Origin: Todiramphus chloris collaris
Taxonomy: Eukaryota > Chordata > Aves > Coraciiformes > Alcedinidae
Length of the DNA: 64,000 bases
Assembly (NCBI GenBank): GCA_025345505.1
Contig: JANVCC010009742.1
Coordinates: forward strand, 3,211,637-3,275,636
Direction: 5' to 3'
A program made the position numbers and the translations under genes. Below, in pieces: positions 35,130 through 44,360 of this stretch; the stretch's first letter is position 1; every line of letters begins with the position of its first letter. Below the pieces are notes generated by a model. The model saw nothing but the letters and a program-made list of their open reading frames with translations, ran no database searches and was not told the DNA's origin.

Positions 35130-35968
35130 TGACCGAGACGCCGCTGGAAACCCCGATCGAGACATTCCCGATCCACAAGGACAGCGACACGAGCGGTCAG
35201 GCGCGCGCACTGCCGCCGCACCGCATCGTTCTCATCCTCATCGGCCTCGCGCTTGTGGCCTCGGCTATCGTCTTCATGCGCTGGGACTGGCTGCCCAATT
35301 ACGGCGATCTGATCCTGCAGGGCCTGTGGCGGACGATCTGGATACTGGTCGTCACCGTGATCATCGGCTTTCTGCTGGCGGTTCCGCTTGGGCTGGCACA
35401 GGCAGCCGGGCCCGCCGTGGTGGCGGTGCCGGCACGCGTGTTCTGCACGGTGATCCGCGGCACGCCGCTGCTCCTGCAGCTCTGGCTGCTCTATTACGGC
35501 CTGGGCTCGCTGTTTCCGCAATATCCGTGGATACGCAGTTCTGAACTCTGGCCTTATCTGCGGCAGGCATGGCCCTATGCCGTTCTCGCCCTGTCCCTGT
35601 CCTATGCGGGCTATGAGGGCGAAGTCATGCGCGGCGCCTTCGCCGGTGTGCCCAAGGGACAGCTCGAATCCGCACGCGCCTTCGGCATGCGCCGCTTTAC
35701 GATTTTCCGCCGCATCTGGCTGCCGCAGGCCATTCACCGAGCCTTGCCGACACTGGCGGGCGAGGCGGTCCTGCAGCTGAAATCCACGCCGCTGGTGGCG
35801 ACGATTACGGTCGTCGATCTCTACTCCGTGGCCTCGCGCGTCAGGCAGGATACCTACATCACCTATGAGCCGCTTCTGCTGCTGGCGGCCGGGTATCTGG
35901 TCATCACCGGCATCATCGTTTTCCTGTTCCGGCGGCTGGAAAAGCTCATACCATCGAGGCTCGGATGA
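35129..35968 (+). CDS. Polar amino-acid ABC transporter permease (HisM-like)
   Basis: A 279-residue inner-membrane protein. A hydrophilic 30-residue N-terminus is followed by about five membrane segments and the coupling loop EVMRGAFAGVPKGQLESARAFGM. AAGGAGG lies seven bases before the ATG, which overlaps the HisQ-like stop by one base. Last gene of the transporter operon. Confidence 0.9.
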   Translation: MTETPLETPIETFPIHKDSDTSGQARALPPHRIVLILIGLALVASAIVFMRWDWLPNYGDLILQGLWRTIWILVVTVIIGFLLAVPLGLAQAAGPAVVAVPARVFCTVIRGTPLLLQLWLLYYGLGSLFPQYPWIRSSELWPYLRQAWPYAVLALSLSYAGYEGEVMRGAFAGVPKGQLESARAFGMRRFTIFRRIWLPQAIHRALPTLAGEAVLQLKSTPLVATITVVDLYSVASRVRQDTYITYEPLLLLAAGYLVITGIIVFLFRRLEKLIPSRLG

Positions 35969-36156
35969 GACTTTTTCATCGTGACGCAAATGACCGCACA
36001 TATGTCGCAAGTGTTTGGTCCGCTTAGCCGGACAGATGCGCATAGTAGGATAAAAAGGAACACCTCGCAAAAGACGAGAAAATGGGATTGATGTTTTCAC
36101 CGGGTGTTCTGCCCGGTGTGCGTTATCTGTTTTCAGCTCCGCTGTGAGGACGAAAG

Positions 36157-38169
36157 ATGATAATGCGGACAGTCGAAACATTTCAGCACCAAGTGAAAGA
36201 AACCGCCGATCTGGGCATTGTCTTGCCCGATGGCTGCCGCCTGTCGGCCCGGGTCTGGATGCCCGAGGACGCCATGGAAAATCCGGTTCCCGCGATTCTC
36301 GAATTTCTGCCCTATCGCAAGCGCGACGGCACGACGGCGCGCGATAATCTCACCCATCCCTATATCGCCGGGCATGGCTATGCCTGCCTGCGCGTCGACA
36401 TGCGCGGCAACGGCGATTCGGAAGGTCTGATGGAGGATGAATATTCGGTTCAGGAGCTGAACGATGCCTGCGCGGTGATCGAATGGATCGCGGCGCAGCC
36501 CTGGTCAACAGGCAAGGTCGGCATGATGGGCATTTCCTGGGGCGGGTTCAATTCGTTGCAGGTGGCCGCGCTGCAGCCGGAAGCGCTGAAGGCCATCATC
36601 ACGCTCTGCTCCACTGACGACCGCTATGCCGATGACATCCATTACAAGGGTGGGCTGCTGCTCAACGAGAATCTGGGATGGGGCGCCACCATGCTCGCCT
36701 ATTCCTCCCGCTCGCCCGATCCGGCTCTGGTCGGCGACAAGTGGCGCAGCATGTGGCTGGACCGGCTCGATCATGAACCGTTCCTGCCGGCCGTCTGGCT
36801 GGCGCACCAGACGCGCGACGCCTATTGGAAGCGCGGCTCGGTCTGCGAGGATTTTTCCGCCATCAAGGCCGCCACGCTGGCCGTCGGCGGCTGGGGCGAT
36901 GCCTATAAGAACGCGGTGCCGCGCCTGATGGAAGGCATAAAGGCGCCCGTCAAAGGGATTGTCGGGCCGTGGGTGCACAAATACCCGCATTTTGCCGTGC
37001 CGGAACCGCGCATCGGCTTCCTGCAGGAGGCACTGCGCTGGTGGGACCGCTGGCTGAAGGACATCGATACGGACGTCGAGAACGATCCGGCCTATCGCGG
37101 CTATCTCATGGATTCGGTCCGTCCGAAAAGCTGGTACACGGAGCGTCCGGGGTACTGGATTGCCGAGCCGCAATGGCCGTCCAAAACGATCCGCAGTGAA
37201 ATCCTTCAGCTCGGTGCCGACAAGTCCCTGAGCGCCAGACGGGGCGGGGCGTTTTCCCATCTCGTCGCCTCGCCGCAGGATTGCGGCATGATGGGCGGCG
37301 AATATTGCGCCATCTGGCTCGGGCCGGAGCTTCCCGGCGACCAGCGCCGCGATGATGCGCTGTCGGTCTGCTATGACGGCGATATCCTGGAAAAAGCAGT
37401 CGATATTGTCGGCGCGCCGGAAATCAGCCTGACCGTGTCCAGCGACAAGCCCGTTGCCATGGTTGCCGTGCGCCTGTGCGACGTGCATCCCGATGGTGCT
37501 TCAACGCGCATCACCTATGGCGTGTTCAACCTGTGTCACCGCGACAGCCATGAAAAACCCCAAGCGCTCACGCCGGGCGAACCGGTAAAAATCCGCTTCA
37601 AGCTCGACGATATCGCTTATCGCGTACCCGCCGGGCACCGCCTGCGCGTCGCCGTTTCCTCCAGCTATTGGCCGATGGTCTGGCCATCGCCGGAAGCGGT
37701 CAGCCTGACGCTGCATGCGGGCGCGCTCGCCCTGCCGTCGCGCGATCTCGCCACCGGCGATGAATGGACCTTTCCCGAGCCCGAGGCCGCATCGCCCTGG
37801 CAGCTCGACATCCTGCGCAAGGGCACGAACAGCCGCCGGATCGAACATGATCAGGTCAACGGCAGGATCATCCTGTCGATCGAGGATGATTTTGGCGAAG
37901 CCCGGGACAAGGAACATGGGCTCGTCCACGGCAGCGTGGCGCGCGAACGCTGGGAAATCCATGCGGACGATCCGCTGTCCGCCTATGGCGAGACGCATTG
38001 GACGGAACTGTCCGGCCGCGACGAATGGCGCGTCCGCACGGAAACGTTCACCACGATGCGGTCGGACAAGGCCAATTTTCATCTGACCGGCCGGATCGAA
38101 GCCTACGAAAATGACGAACTGGTTTTCGAGCGGAATTTCGCCGAGACGATCGCGCGTCAATACATCTGA
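36157..38169 (+). CDS. CocE/NonD-family serine hydrolase (X-Pro dipeptidyl-peptidase S15 fold)
   Basis: A 670-residue protein. The N-terminal alpha/beta hydrolase part has the nucleophile elbow GISWGGF (Ser127), after the RVDMRGNGDSEG segment near 80; the C-terminal part (about 380-550) has the jelly-roll PepX_C features (LTVSSDKPVAMVAVRLCDVHPDG, YRVPAGHRLRVAVSSSYWP). The family includes X-Pro dipeptidyl-peptidases, cocaine esterase and glutaryl-7-ACA acylases. No signal peptide is seen. A dipeptide-type ABC transporter follows in the same direction, so it may cleave an imported peptide or ester. Confidence 0.88.
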   Translation: MIMRTVETFQHQVKETADLGIVLPDGCRLSARVWMPEDAMENPVPAILEFLPYRKRDGTTARDNLTHPYIAGHGYACLRVDMRGNGDSEGLMEDEYSVQELNDACAVIEWIAAQPWSTGKVGMMGISWGGFNSLQVAALQPEALKAIITLCSTDDRYADDIHYKGGLLLNENLGWGATMLAYSSRSPDPALVGDKWRSMWLDRLDHEPFLPAVWLAHQTRDAYWKRGSVCEDFSAIKAATLAVGGWGDAYKNAVPRLMEGIKAPVKGIVGPWVHKYPHFAVPEPRIGFLQEALRWWDRWLKDIDTDVENDPAYRGYLMDSVRPKSWYTERPGYWIAEPQWPSKTIRSEILQLGADKSLSARRGGAFSHLVASPQDCGMMGGEYCAIWLGPELPGDQRRDDALSVCYDGDILEKAVDIVGAPEISLTVSSDKPVAMVAVRLCDVHPDGASTRITYGVFNLCHRDSHEKPQALTPGEPVKIRFKLDDIAYRVPAGHRLRVAVSSSYWPMVWPSPEAVSLTLHAGALALPSRDLATGDEWTFPEPEAASPWQLDILRKGTNSRRIEHDQVNGRIILSIEDDFGEARDKEHGLVHGSVARERWEIHADDPLSAYGETHWTELSGRDEWRVRTETFTTMRSDKANFHLTGRIEAYENDELVFERNFAETIARQYI

Positions 38170-38290
38170 TTGCTGGAGGAGAACGTTAGACAATCACGTT
38201 AACGGTTGAAATTTACGGGTATCAAGTCGCATAATTCACAAAAACCGAATTTGGACGCCATGCGTTCCAAGCAACAAAAGGGGAATGGGT

Positions 38291-39880
38291 ATGTCAAGAG
38301 AACTCGATTATCTGAGCCGCAAGGTCGCCCGCGGACATCTGTCGCGGCGTGACTTTCTCGGCCGTGCAGCAGCCCTCGGTGTCACCACCGTTTTTGCCAA
38401 TTCACTTCTGTCCAGTGCGGCCCTCGCCGAAGGCCCGGTCAAGGGCGGCACGCTGAAAGCCGGCATGCAGGGCGGTGCCTCGACCGACAGCATGGATCCC
38501 GCGACATGGCAGAGCCAGGTGCCGTACAAGTTCGGCCGCCAGTGGGGCGAGCAGCTTGTCGAAATCCAGCCGGACGGCACGCTCAATCCAAAACTGGCAA
38601 CCGAATGGGGATCAACCCCCGACGCCAAGGTCTGGACCTTCAAGATCCGCAAGGGCGTGCAGTTCCACAACGGCAAGGACATGACGGCCGATGACGTCGT
38701 GGCCACGATGGAGCGCCACTCCGACGCCAATTCGAAGTCCGGCGCCCTTGGCGTCATGAAGGGCATCGAAAGCGTGAAGAAAGACGGCGATACCGTTGTT
38801 TTCACATTGAAAGAAGCCAATGCCGACCTGCCGTTCCTGATGGATGACTACCATCTGATGATCCAGCCGAACGGCGGCAAGGACAAGCCCACTGCCGGTA
38901 TCGGCACCGGACCGTACAAGGTGGTCAAGGACGAGCCGGGCGTACGGCACATCGGCGAAAAATTCGCCAATTACTGGGATGGAGACAAGCGCGGCCATGC
39001 GGCGCAGATCGAAATCATCGTCATCAACGATGCCACCGCCCGCACGGCTGCCCTGCAGTCCGGCCAGGTGCACATGATCAACCGCGTCGAGCCGAAGATC
39101 GTCGATCTGGTCAAGCGCGTGCCGGGTGTGACCATCCAGAACGCGGCGGGCAAGGGACACTACGTCTTCATCGCCCATTGCAACACGGCGCCGTTCAACA
39201 ACAATGACCTGCGTCTGGCGCTGAAATACGCCATGAACCGCGAAGACATGGTGCAGAAGATCCTGCGCGGTTATGGCACCATCGGCAATGATTTCCCGAT
39301 CAACAAGGCCTATCCGCTGTTCTCGGACGATATCGAGCAGCGCGCCTACGATCCCGACAAGGCGGCTTTCCACTTCAAGAAATCCGGCCATGACGGCGCC
39401 ATACTGCTGCGCACCTCCGATGTTGCCTTCCCCGGCGCCATCGATGCGGCGCAGCTCTACCAGCAGAGCGCGGCCAAGGCCGGCATCAAGATCGAGGTCA
39501 AGCGTGAACCGGGCGACGGCTACTGGTCGGAAGTCTGGAACAAGCAGCCGTTCTCGACATCCTATTGGGGCGGCCGTCCGACACAGGACCAGATGTATTC
39601 GACCGCCTATCTGTCCACCGCCGACTGGAACGACACGCGCTTCTTCAATGAAAAGTTCGACAAGACATTGATTGCAGCGCGCGCCGAACTTGATCCCGTC
39701 AAGCGCAAGCAGATGTACCGTGACATGTCGGTCACGGTGCGCGACGAGGGCGGTGTCATCGTGCCGATGTTCAACGACTTCATCGACGCCACCAGCGCCA
39801 AGGTTGGCGGCTGGGTGAAGGACGGCAATCAGGAAATGAGCGGCGGCTATGCCTTGTCCCGCTGCTGGCTGAACGCCTAA
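38291..39880 (+). CDS. Peptide/nickel-type ABC transporter substrate-binding protein, Tat-exported
   Basis: A 529-residue SBP_bac_5 protein (DppA/OppA group) with a twin-arginine signal (LSRRDFLGRAAALGVTTVF near residues 17-36). Conserved KVWTFKIRKGVQFHNGKDMTADDVVATMERH is visible. The ATG at 38291 has AAGGGG eight bases upstream and is preferred to the ATG at 38285. First gene of a four-gene peptide-type transporter operon after the CocE-like hydrolase. Confidence 0.91.
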   Translation: MSRELDYLSRKVARGHLSRRDFLGRAAALGVTTVFANSLLSSAALAEGPVKGGTLKAGMQGGASTDSMDPATWQSQVPYKFGRQWGEQLVEIQPDGTLNPKLATEWGSTPDAKVWTFKIRKGVQFHNGKDMTADDVVATMERHSDANSKSGALGVMKGIESVKKDGDTVVFTLKEANADLPFLMDDYHLMIQPNGGKDKPTAGIGTGPYKVVKDEPGVRHIGEKFANYWDGDKRGHAAQIEIIVINDATARTAALQSGQVHMINRVEPKIVDLVKRVPGVTIQNAAGKGHYVFIAHCNTAPFNNNDLRLALKYAMNREDMVQKILRGYGTIGNDFPINKAYPLFSDDIEQRAYDPDKAAFHFKKSGHDGAILLRTSDVAFPGAIDAAQLYQQSAAKAGIKIEVKREPGDGYWSEVWNKQPFSTSYWGGRPTQDQMYSTAYLSTADWNDTRFFNEKFDKTLIAARAELDPVKRKQMYRDMSVTVRDEGGVIVPMFNDFIDATSAKVGGWVKDGNQEMSGGYALSRCWLNA

Positions 39881-39891
39881 GGCCGGGGCGA

Positions 39892-40851
39892 ATGAGCGGT
39901 CCTGTCCTCAAACTGGTGGCCCAGCGCATTGCGATGGGCCTTCTCCTTCTCCTTGCCGTCTCGGTGCTGATTTTTGCAGGCACCCAGATATTGCCGGGAG
40001 ACGTGGCGCAATCCATTCTCGGCCAGTCGGCCACACCGGAGGCATTGGAAAACCTGCGGCGTGACATGGGGCTGAACGATCCGGCCTATATCCGCTACCT
40101 GCATTGGCTCGGCGGCATATTGACCGGTGATCTCGGCACGGCGCTTTCCAGTGGGCAGGACATCGCATCGTCGCTCAAAGGGAGGTTGTGGAACACGTTG
40201 TTCCTCGCCTTCTGGGCGGCGGTGGTTTCCATTCCGCTCGCCATCGGACTGGGTTTGCTGGCCGTGCGCTACCGCAACGGCTGGGTGGACAAGATCATCT
40301 CCGGCCTCGGCCTCGCATCGACGTCGTTGCCGGAGTTCTTTACCGGTTATCTTCTGATCTACTTCGTCGCCGTGCGCCTGCAATGGTTTCCGAGCGTCTC
40401 GACCGTCTATGACGGCATGCCGCTCGGCGAAAGGCTGAGCGCCATCGCCCTGCCGGTGACGGTGCTGACGCTCGTCGTTCTCGCGCATATGATGCGCATG
40501 ACCCGGGCGGCCATTCTCAACGTCATGCAGTCGGCCTATATCGAAACGGCTGAGCTGAAGGGGCTGACGCCGTTCCAGATCATCGCCCGTCATGCGTTCC
40601 CCAATGCCATTGCTCCGATCATCAATGTGGTGATGCTCAACCTGGCCTTCCTTGTCGTCGGTGTCGTCGTGGTCGAGGTGATCTTCGTCTATCCCGGCAT
40701 GGGGCAGTATCTGGTCGATCACGTGGCCAAGCGCGACGTGCCGGTCGTGCAGGCCTGCGGACTGGTTTTCGCGGCTGTTTACATCACCCTCAACATCATT
40801 GCTGATATCGTGGCGATTGTTTCCAATCCCCGCCTCAGACATCCCAAGTGA
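39892..40851 (+). CDS. Dipeptide-type ABC transporter permease (DppB-like)
   Basis: A 319-residue inner-membrane protein with about six hydrophobic segments, the N-terminal LILAGTQILPGDVAQSILGQSATPE-like region of DppB and the coupling loop ETAELKGLTPFQIIARHAFPNAI. It starts twelve bases after the binding-protein gene. Confidence 0.91.
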   Translation: MSGPVLKLVAQRIAMGLLLLLAVSVLIFAGTQILPGDVAQSILGQSATPEALENLRRDMGLNDPAYIRYLHWLGGILTGDLGTALSSGQDIASSLKGRLWNTLFLAFWAAVVSIPLAIGLGLLAVRYRNGWVDKIISGLGLASTSLPEFFTGYLLIYFVAVRLQWFPSVSTVYDGMPLGERLSAIALPVTVLTLVVLAHMMRMTRAAILNVMQSAYIETAELKGLTPFQIIARHAFPNAIAPIINVVMLNLAFLVVGVVVVEVIFVYPGMGQYLVDHVAKRDVPVVQACGLVFAAVYITLNIIADIVAIVSNPRLRHPK

Positions 40852-40860
40852 GGCCGCGCC

Positions 40861-41691
40861 ATGCTGAATGTTAAGAACATCCCCATCAGCGCCTGGATCG
40901 GCCTGATCATCACGGCGGTCTTCCTGTTCGCGGCCATCTTTGCGCCGTGGGTTGCGCCTTATTCCGTCGGCGAAACCGTTGGCGATGTGTGGGAGCCCAT
41001 GTCGGCGAAATACTGGCTCGGCACGGACAATCTCGGCCGCGACCTGCTTTCCCGCATGATCTACGGCGCGCGCATCACCATCTTCATCGCCGCCATGGCG
41101 ACGGCGCTGTCCTTCATTCTCGGCTCGGTGCTGGGTTTTGCCGCCGCCGTCATCGGCGGCTGGTTCGACCAGCTGATGTCGCGTTTCGTCGATCTGATCA
41201 TGGCGATCCCGACGCTGATCTTCGCGCTTGTGGTGCTGTCGGTCCTGCCCGGCAATGTCACCACGCTGATCCTCGTCATGGGCCTGCTCGATGCCACGCG
41301 CGTCTACCGGCTGGCGCGGGCCGTGGCGGTCGATATCAATGTCATGGATTTCGTCGAGGCGGCAAAGCTGCGCGGCGAGGGGCGTATCTGGATCATTTTC
41401 CGCGAGATACTGCCCAACGCCCTGACCCCGCTGGTTGCCGAACTTGGCCTGCGTTTCATCTTTGCCGTGCTGTTCCTGTCGGCGCTGTCCTTCCTCGGCC
41501 TCGGCGTCCAGCCGCCGGATGCGGACTGGGGCGGCATGGTCAAGGAAAACAAGGAAGGCATCGTCTTCGGCATTCCGGCCGCGCTGATCCCGGCGGCCGC
41601 CATCGCGATCCTCGCCATCTCGGTCAATCTCGTCGCCGACTGGATTCTCAACCGGACCACCAGCCTGAAGGGAGGACGCGGCAATGGCTAA
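40861..41691 (+). CDS. Dipeptide-type ABC transporter permease (DppC-like)
   Basis: A 276-residue inner-membrane protein with the DppC signature HWLGTDNLGRDLLSR-like segment (YWLGTDNLGRDLLSRMIYGAR) and coupling loop DFVEAAKLRGEGRIWIIFREILPNA. Overlaps the ATPase gene by eight bases. Confidence 0.91.
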   Translation: MLNVKNIPISAWIGLIITAVFLFAAIFAPWVAPYSVGETVGDVWEPMSAKYWLGTDNLGRDLLSRMIYGARITIFIAAMATALSFILGSVLGFAAAVIGGWFDQLMSRFVDLIMAIPTLIFALVVLSVLPGNVTTLILVMGLLDATRVYRLARAVAVDINVMDFVEAAKLRGEGRIWIIFREILPNALTPLVAELGLRFIFAVLFLSALSFLGLGVQPPDADWGGMVKENKEGIVFGIPAALIPAAAIAILAISVNLVADWILNRTTSLKGGRGNG

Positions 41692-43345
41692 AGCGCCTGC
41701 GAAGGACAAGACCGGCCTGCTTCTCGACATCCGCAATCTGCGGATCGAGGCCACCAGCTATCCGCCCGGCGAAGCGCCGCGCAATGTGGTGATCGTCGAC
41801 AATGTCTCGGTAAAGGTTGAACGCGGCAAGGTGCTCGGCCTGATCGGCGAATCCGGTGCCGGCAAATCCACCATCGGCCTGTCCGGCATGGGATTTGGCC
41901 GCGGCGGCGTGCGCATCACCGGCGGCGAGGTGTTGCTCAACGGCCGCGACATTCTCAAAGGCGGTGCGACCATCCTGCGGCAAATCCGCGGGCGTGAGGT
42001 CTGCTATGTCGCGCAGTCTGCCGCCGCTGCCTTCAATCCGGCGCGCAAGCTGATGGACCAGGTGGTTGAAGCGGCGCTGCAGCACAGGATCGCCACGCGC
42101 GCCGAGGCGGAAAAACGCGCCGTCGGCCTGTTCAAGAAGCTCGGTCTGCCCAACCCTGAAACCTTCGGGCAGCGCTTTCCGCATCAGGTCTCGGGCGGGC
42201 AATTGCAGCGGGCCATGACCGCCATGGCACTGTGTTCCGAGCCGGATCTGATCGTGTTCGACGAGCCGACAACGGCGCTCGACGTGACCACGCAGATCGA
42301 TGTGCTTGCCTCGATCAAGGATGCCATCCGCGACACCAACGTAGCCGCGCTCTACATCACGCACGATCTGGCTGTGGTGGCGCAGGTGGCCGACGACATC
42401 ATGGTGCTGCGCCACGGCAAGATGGTGGAATATGGCGATACGCGCCAGATCATCAAGGAACCGCGCGAGGACTATACACGCCAGCTGGTGTCGGTGCATC
42501 ACATCCCGCATCAGGAAAAGACGAGCGCTGACACACCCATCCTGTCGGTGCAGAACATCACCGCGGCCTATGGCGGCGGGCTGGTCAAGGTATTGAAGAA
42601 CGTCTCCGTGGATCTGCATCTCGGCCAGACACTGGCGGTTGTCGGCGAATCCGGCTCGGGCAAATCCACGCTGGCGCGTGCCATCACCGGTCTGCTGCCG
42701 CCGATGGAAGGCACGATCACCTTTGACGGGCGCACGCTTTCGCCGCGCCTTGCCAACCGCACGCGCAACGATCTGCGTGAGTTGCAGATGATCTACCAGA
42801 TGGCCGACGTGGCGATGAACCCGCGCCAGACCATCGGCACGATCATCGGCCGTCCGCTCGAATTCTATTTCGGCATGCGCGGCAAGGAGCGCGACGCACG
42901 CATTGCCGAACTGCTCGACAAGATCGAGATGGGCAAGGGCTTTGCCGACCGCTACCCCGCCGAACTGTCCGGCGGACAGAAGCAGCGCGTCTGCATCGCC
43001 CGGGCGCTCGCCGCCAAGCCGAAGCTGATCATCTGCGACGAGGTGACCAGCGCACTCGATCCGCTTGTCGCCGACGGTATCCTGAAACTGCTGCTCGACC
43101 TGCAGGCGGACGAACATGTCGCCTATCTCTTCATCACCCACGATCTTGCGACGGTGAAATCCATCGCCGACGCCATCGCCGTGATGTATCGCGGCGAGGT
43201 GGTGCGCTACGGTCCGAAAACGCAGGTGCTGAAGCCGCCCTTCGATGCCTATACCGACCTGCTGCTGTCATCGGTTCCGGAAATGGAGCTGGGCTGGCTG
43301 GAAGGTGCGGTCAAGAACCGGCGTATGGCGAGTGCGGGAAACTGA
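41684..43345 (+). CDS. Dipeptide-type ABC transporter ATPase with two fused nucleotide-binding domains
   Basis: A 553-residue fusion of DppD- and DppF-like ATPases. The first domain has GESGAGKSTIG (Walker A), SGGQLQRAMTAMAL and VFDEPTTALD; the second starts near residue 285 and has GESGSGKSTLARA, LSGGQKQRVCIARAL and ICDEVTSALD. Fused peptide-transporter ATPases are common in Hyphomicrobiales. It ends the operon; a 12-base-stem hairpin follows. Confidence 0.92.
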   Translation: MAKAPAKDKTGLLLDIRNLRIEATSYPPGEAPRNVVIVDNVSVKVERGKVLGLIGESGAGKSTIGLSGMGFGRGGVRITGGEVLLNGRDILKGGATILRQIRGREVCYVAQSAAAAFNPARKLMDQVVEAALQHRIATRAEAEKRAVGLFKKLGLPNPETFGQRFPHQVSGGQLQRAMTAMALCSEPDLIVFDEPTTALDVTTQIDVLASIKDAIRDTNVAALYITHDLAVVAQVADDIMVLRHGKMVEYGDTRQIIKEPREDYTRQLVSVHHIPHQEKTSADTPILSVQNITAAYGGGLVKVLKNVSVDLHLGQTLAVVGESGSGKSTLARAITGLLPPMEGTITFDGRTLSPRLANRTRNDLRELQMIYQMADVAMNPRQTIGTIIGRPLEFYFGMRGKERDARIAELLDKIEMGKGFADRYPAELSGGQKQRVCIARALAAKPKLIICDEVTSALDPLVADGILKLLLDLQADEHVAYLFITHDLATVKSIADAIAVMYRGEVVRYGPKTQVLKPPFDAYTDLLLSSVPEMELGWLEGAVKNRRMASAGN

Positions 43346-43351
43346 TGTAGT

Positions 43352-43380
43352 CTTATCTCCCCCACAAAGGGGGAGATAAG
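43352..43380. terminator. RIME-type hairpin between convergent genes
   Basis: Perfect 12-base arms CTTATCTCCCCC (43352-43363) and GGGGGAGATAAG (43369-43380), loop ACAAA. It lies between the end of the peptide transporter operon and the end of the convergent hydrolase gene; probably works as a two-way transcript end. Confidence 0.55.
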
Positions 43381-43409
43381 CAGAACGCATGTATTACTTC
43401 TGATAACTT

Positions 43410-44360
43410 CTAAAGCTGACCCGGCCAGCGCCCCTGACCCAGCAGATGCACGGCGGTGCAGATGCGGCGGAAACTGGAGCGCGCGCGCGTAACACTGTGG
43501 CGGGCACGCAGATAGCCGTGCACGAGGCCGGGCTCATTGTTCCAGATCGCCTTGCCGCCCGCCGCTGTGACGCGCTGACAATACTGCCTGCCATCGTCGG
43601 AAAGCGGATCGCATTCGGCCGAGATCACGACAGTATCGGGCAGGCCGGAAAAATCCGTATCGGCCAGCGGGGCAAAGCGCGGGTCGGTCGACCAGTCGCG
43701 GCCGCCGCTTCGGATTTTCGCATAATAGGCGGTGTCGCGCGTCGTCAGCATCGGTGCTTCCGCTTGGGTGAGGTAAGACCCCTGGTCCTGCGCGCCGCCC
43801 AGTCCCGGATAGACCATGACCTGGCCGATCGGCGCGCGATCGCTATGGCGCACATGGTGCGACACGGCTGCCACCAGATTGCCGCCGGCGCTGTCGCCGC
43901 ACAGGACAATCGGCAGGCTGGATGTTGCCGCCACGTGTTCGAATGCCGCAAGGCAATCCTCGAACGAGGCGGGGTGCGCATGTTCCGGCGCAAGGCGATA
44001 GTCGACCGCGATGAGGTGAAATCCGGTGCTCTCGCAAATCTCGGCGCAGACATCGTCATGACTGTCGAGACCGCCGACGACAAAACCGCCGCCGTGGAAA
44101 TAGAGGCATACCGCTTGCGGGTTTGTGCCTGCTTTGTCGTAGAGACGCACCGGAATCCTGCGGCCATCAGCCTCGATGAAACGATCCATTGCCGAGACGC
44201 CCGCGGGGTAGCCGGCAAAAAAGGCCTTGCACATGGTGTTGTAGACGTCGCGCTGCTGCGCGACGGTATAGTCGACGGCATCGGGCGGATAAAAGCTGTT
44301 CGTCCGCTCGATGAAGGCCCAGGTTTCCGCGTCGATCAGGACTGAATAATCCGTGCTCAT
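43410..44360 (-). CDS. Alpha/beta hydrolase (hormone-sensitive-lipase type esterase)
   Basis: A 316-residue esterase. The oxyanion-hole motif YFHGGGFVVGG is near residue 92, the nucleophile elbow GDSAGGN near 157, the acid in SAECDPLSDDGRQY, and the catalytic His in GLVHGYL. The ATG at 44360 overlaps the hydratase stop by four bases, making it the last gene of the leftward carnitine operon. It may hydrolyse acyl-carnitines or choline-type esters, releasing carnitine; this is inference from position. Confidence 0.87.
   Translation of the reverse strand: MSTDYSVLIDAETWAFIERTNSFYPPDAVDYTVAQQRDVYNTMCKAFFAGYPAGVSAMDRFIEADGRRIPVRLYDKAGTNPQAVCLYFHGGGFVVGGLDSHDDVCAEICESTGFHLIAVDYRLAPEHAHPASFEDCLAAFEHVAATSSLPIVLCGDSAGGNLVAAVSHHVRHSDRAPIGQVMVYPGLGGAQDQGSYLTQAEAPMLTTRDTAYYAKIRSGGRDWSTDPRFAPLADTDFSGLPDTVVISAECDPLSDDGRQYCQRVTAAGGKAIWNNEPGLVHGYLRARHSVTRARSSFRRICTAVHLLGQGRWPGQL

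Noticed and set aside
36098-36118. CACCGGG...CCCGGTG hairpin as a terminator after the amino-acid transporter operon
   Set aside because: The stem is short and no T-run follows at once; 35969-36156 is otherwise without clear signals.
39877-41754. 625-codon minus-strand frame opposite the peptide permease genes
   Set aside because: Composition (very rich in Asp, His, Arg, Gln) is typical of antisense GC-rich DNA, and the plus strand encodes clear permeases.
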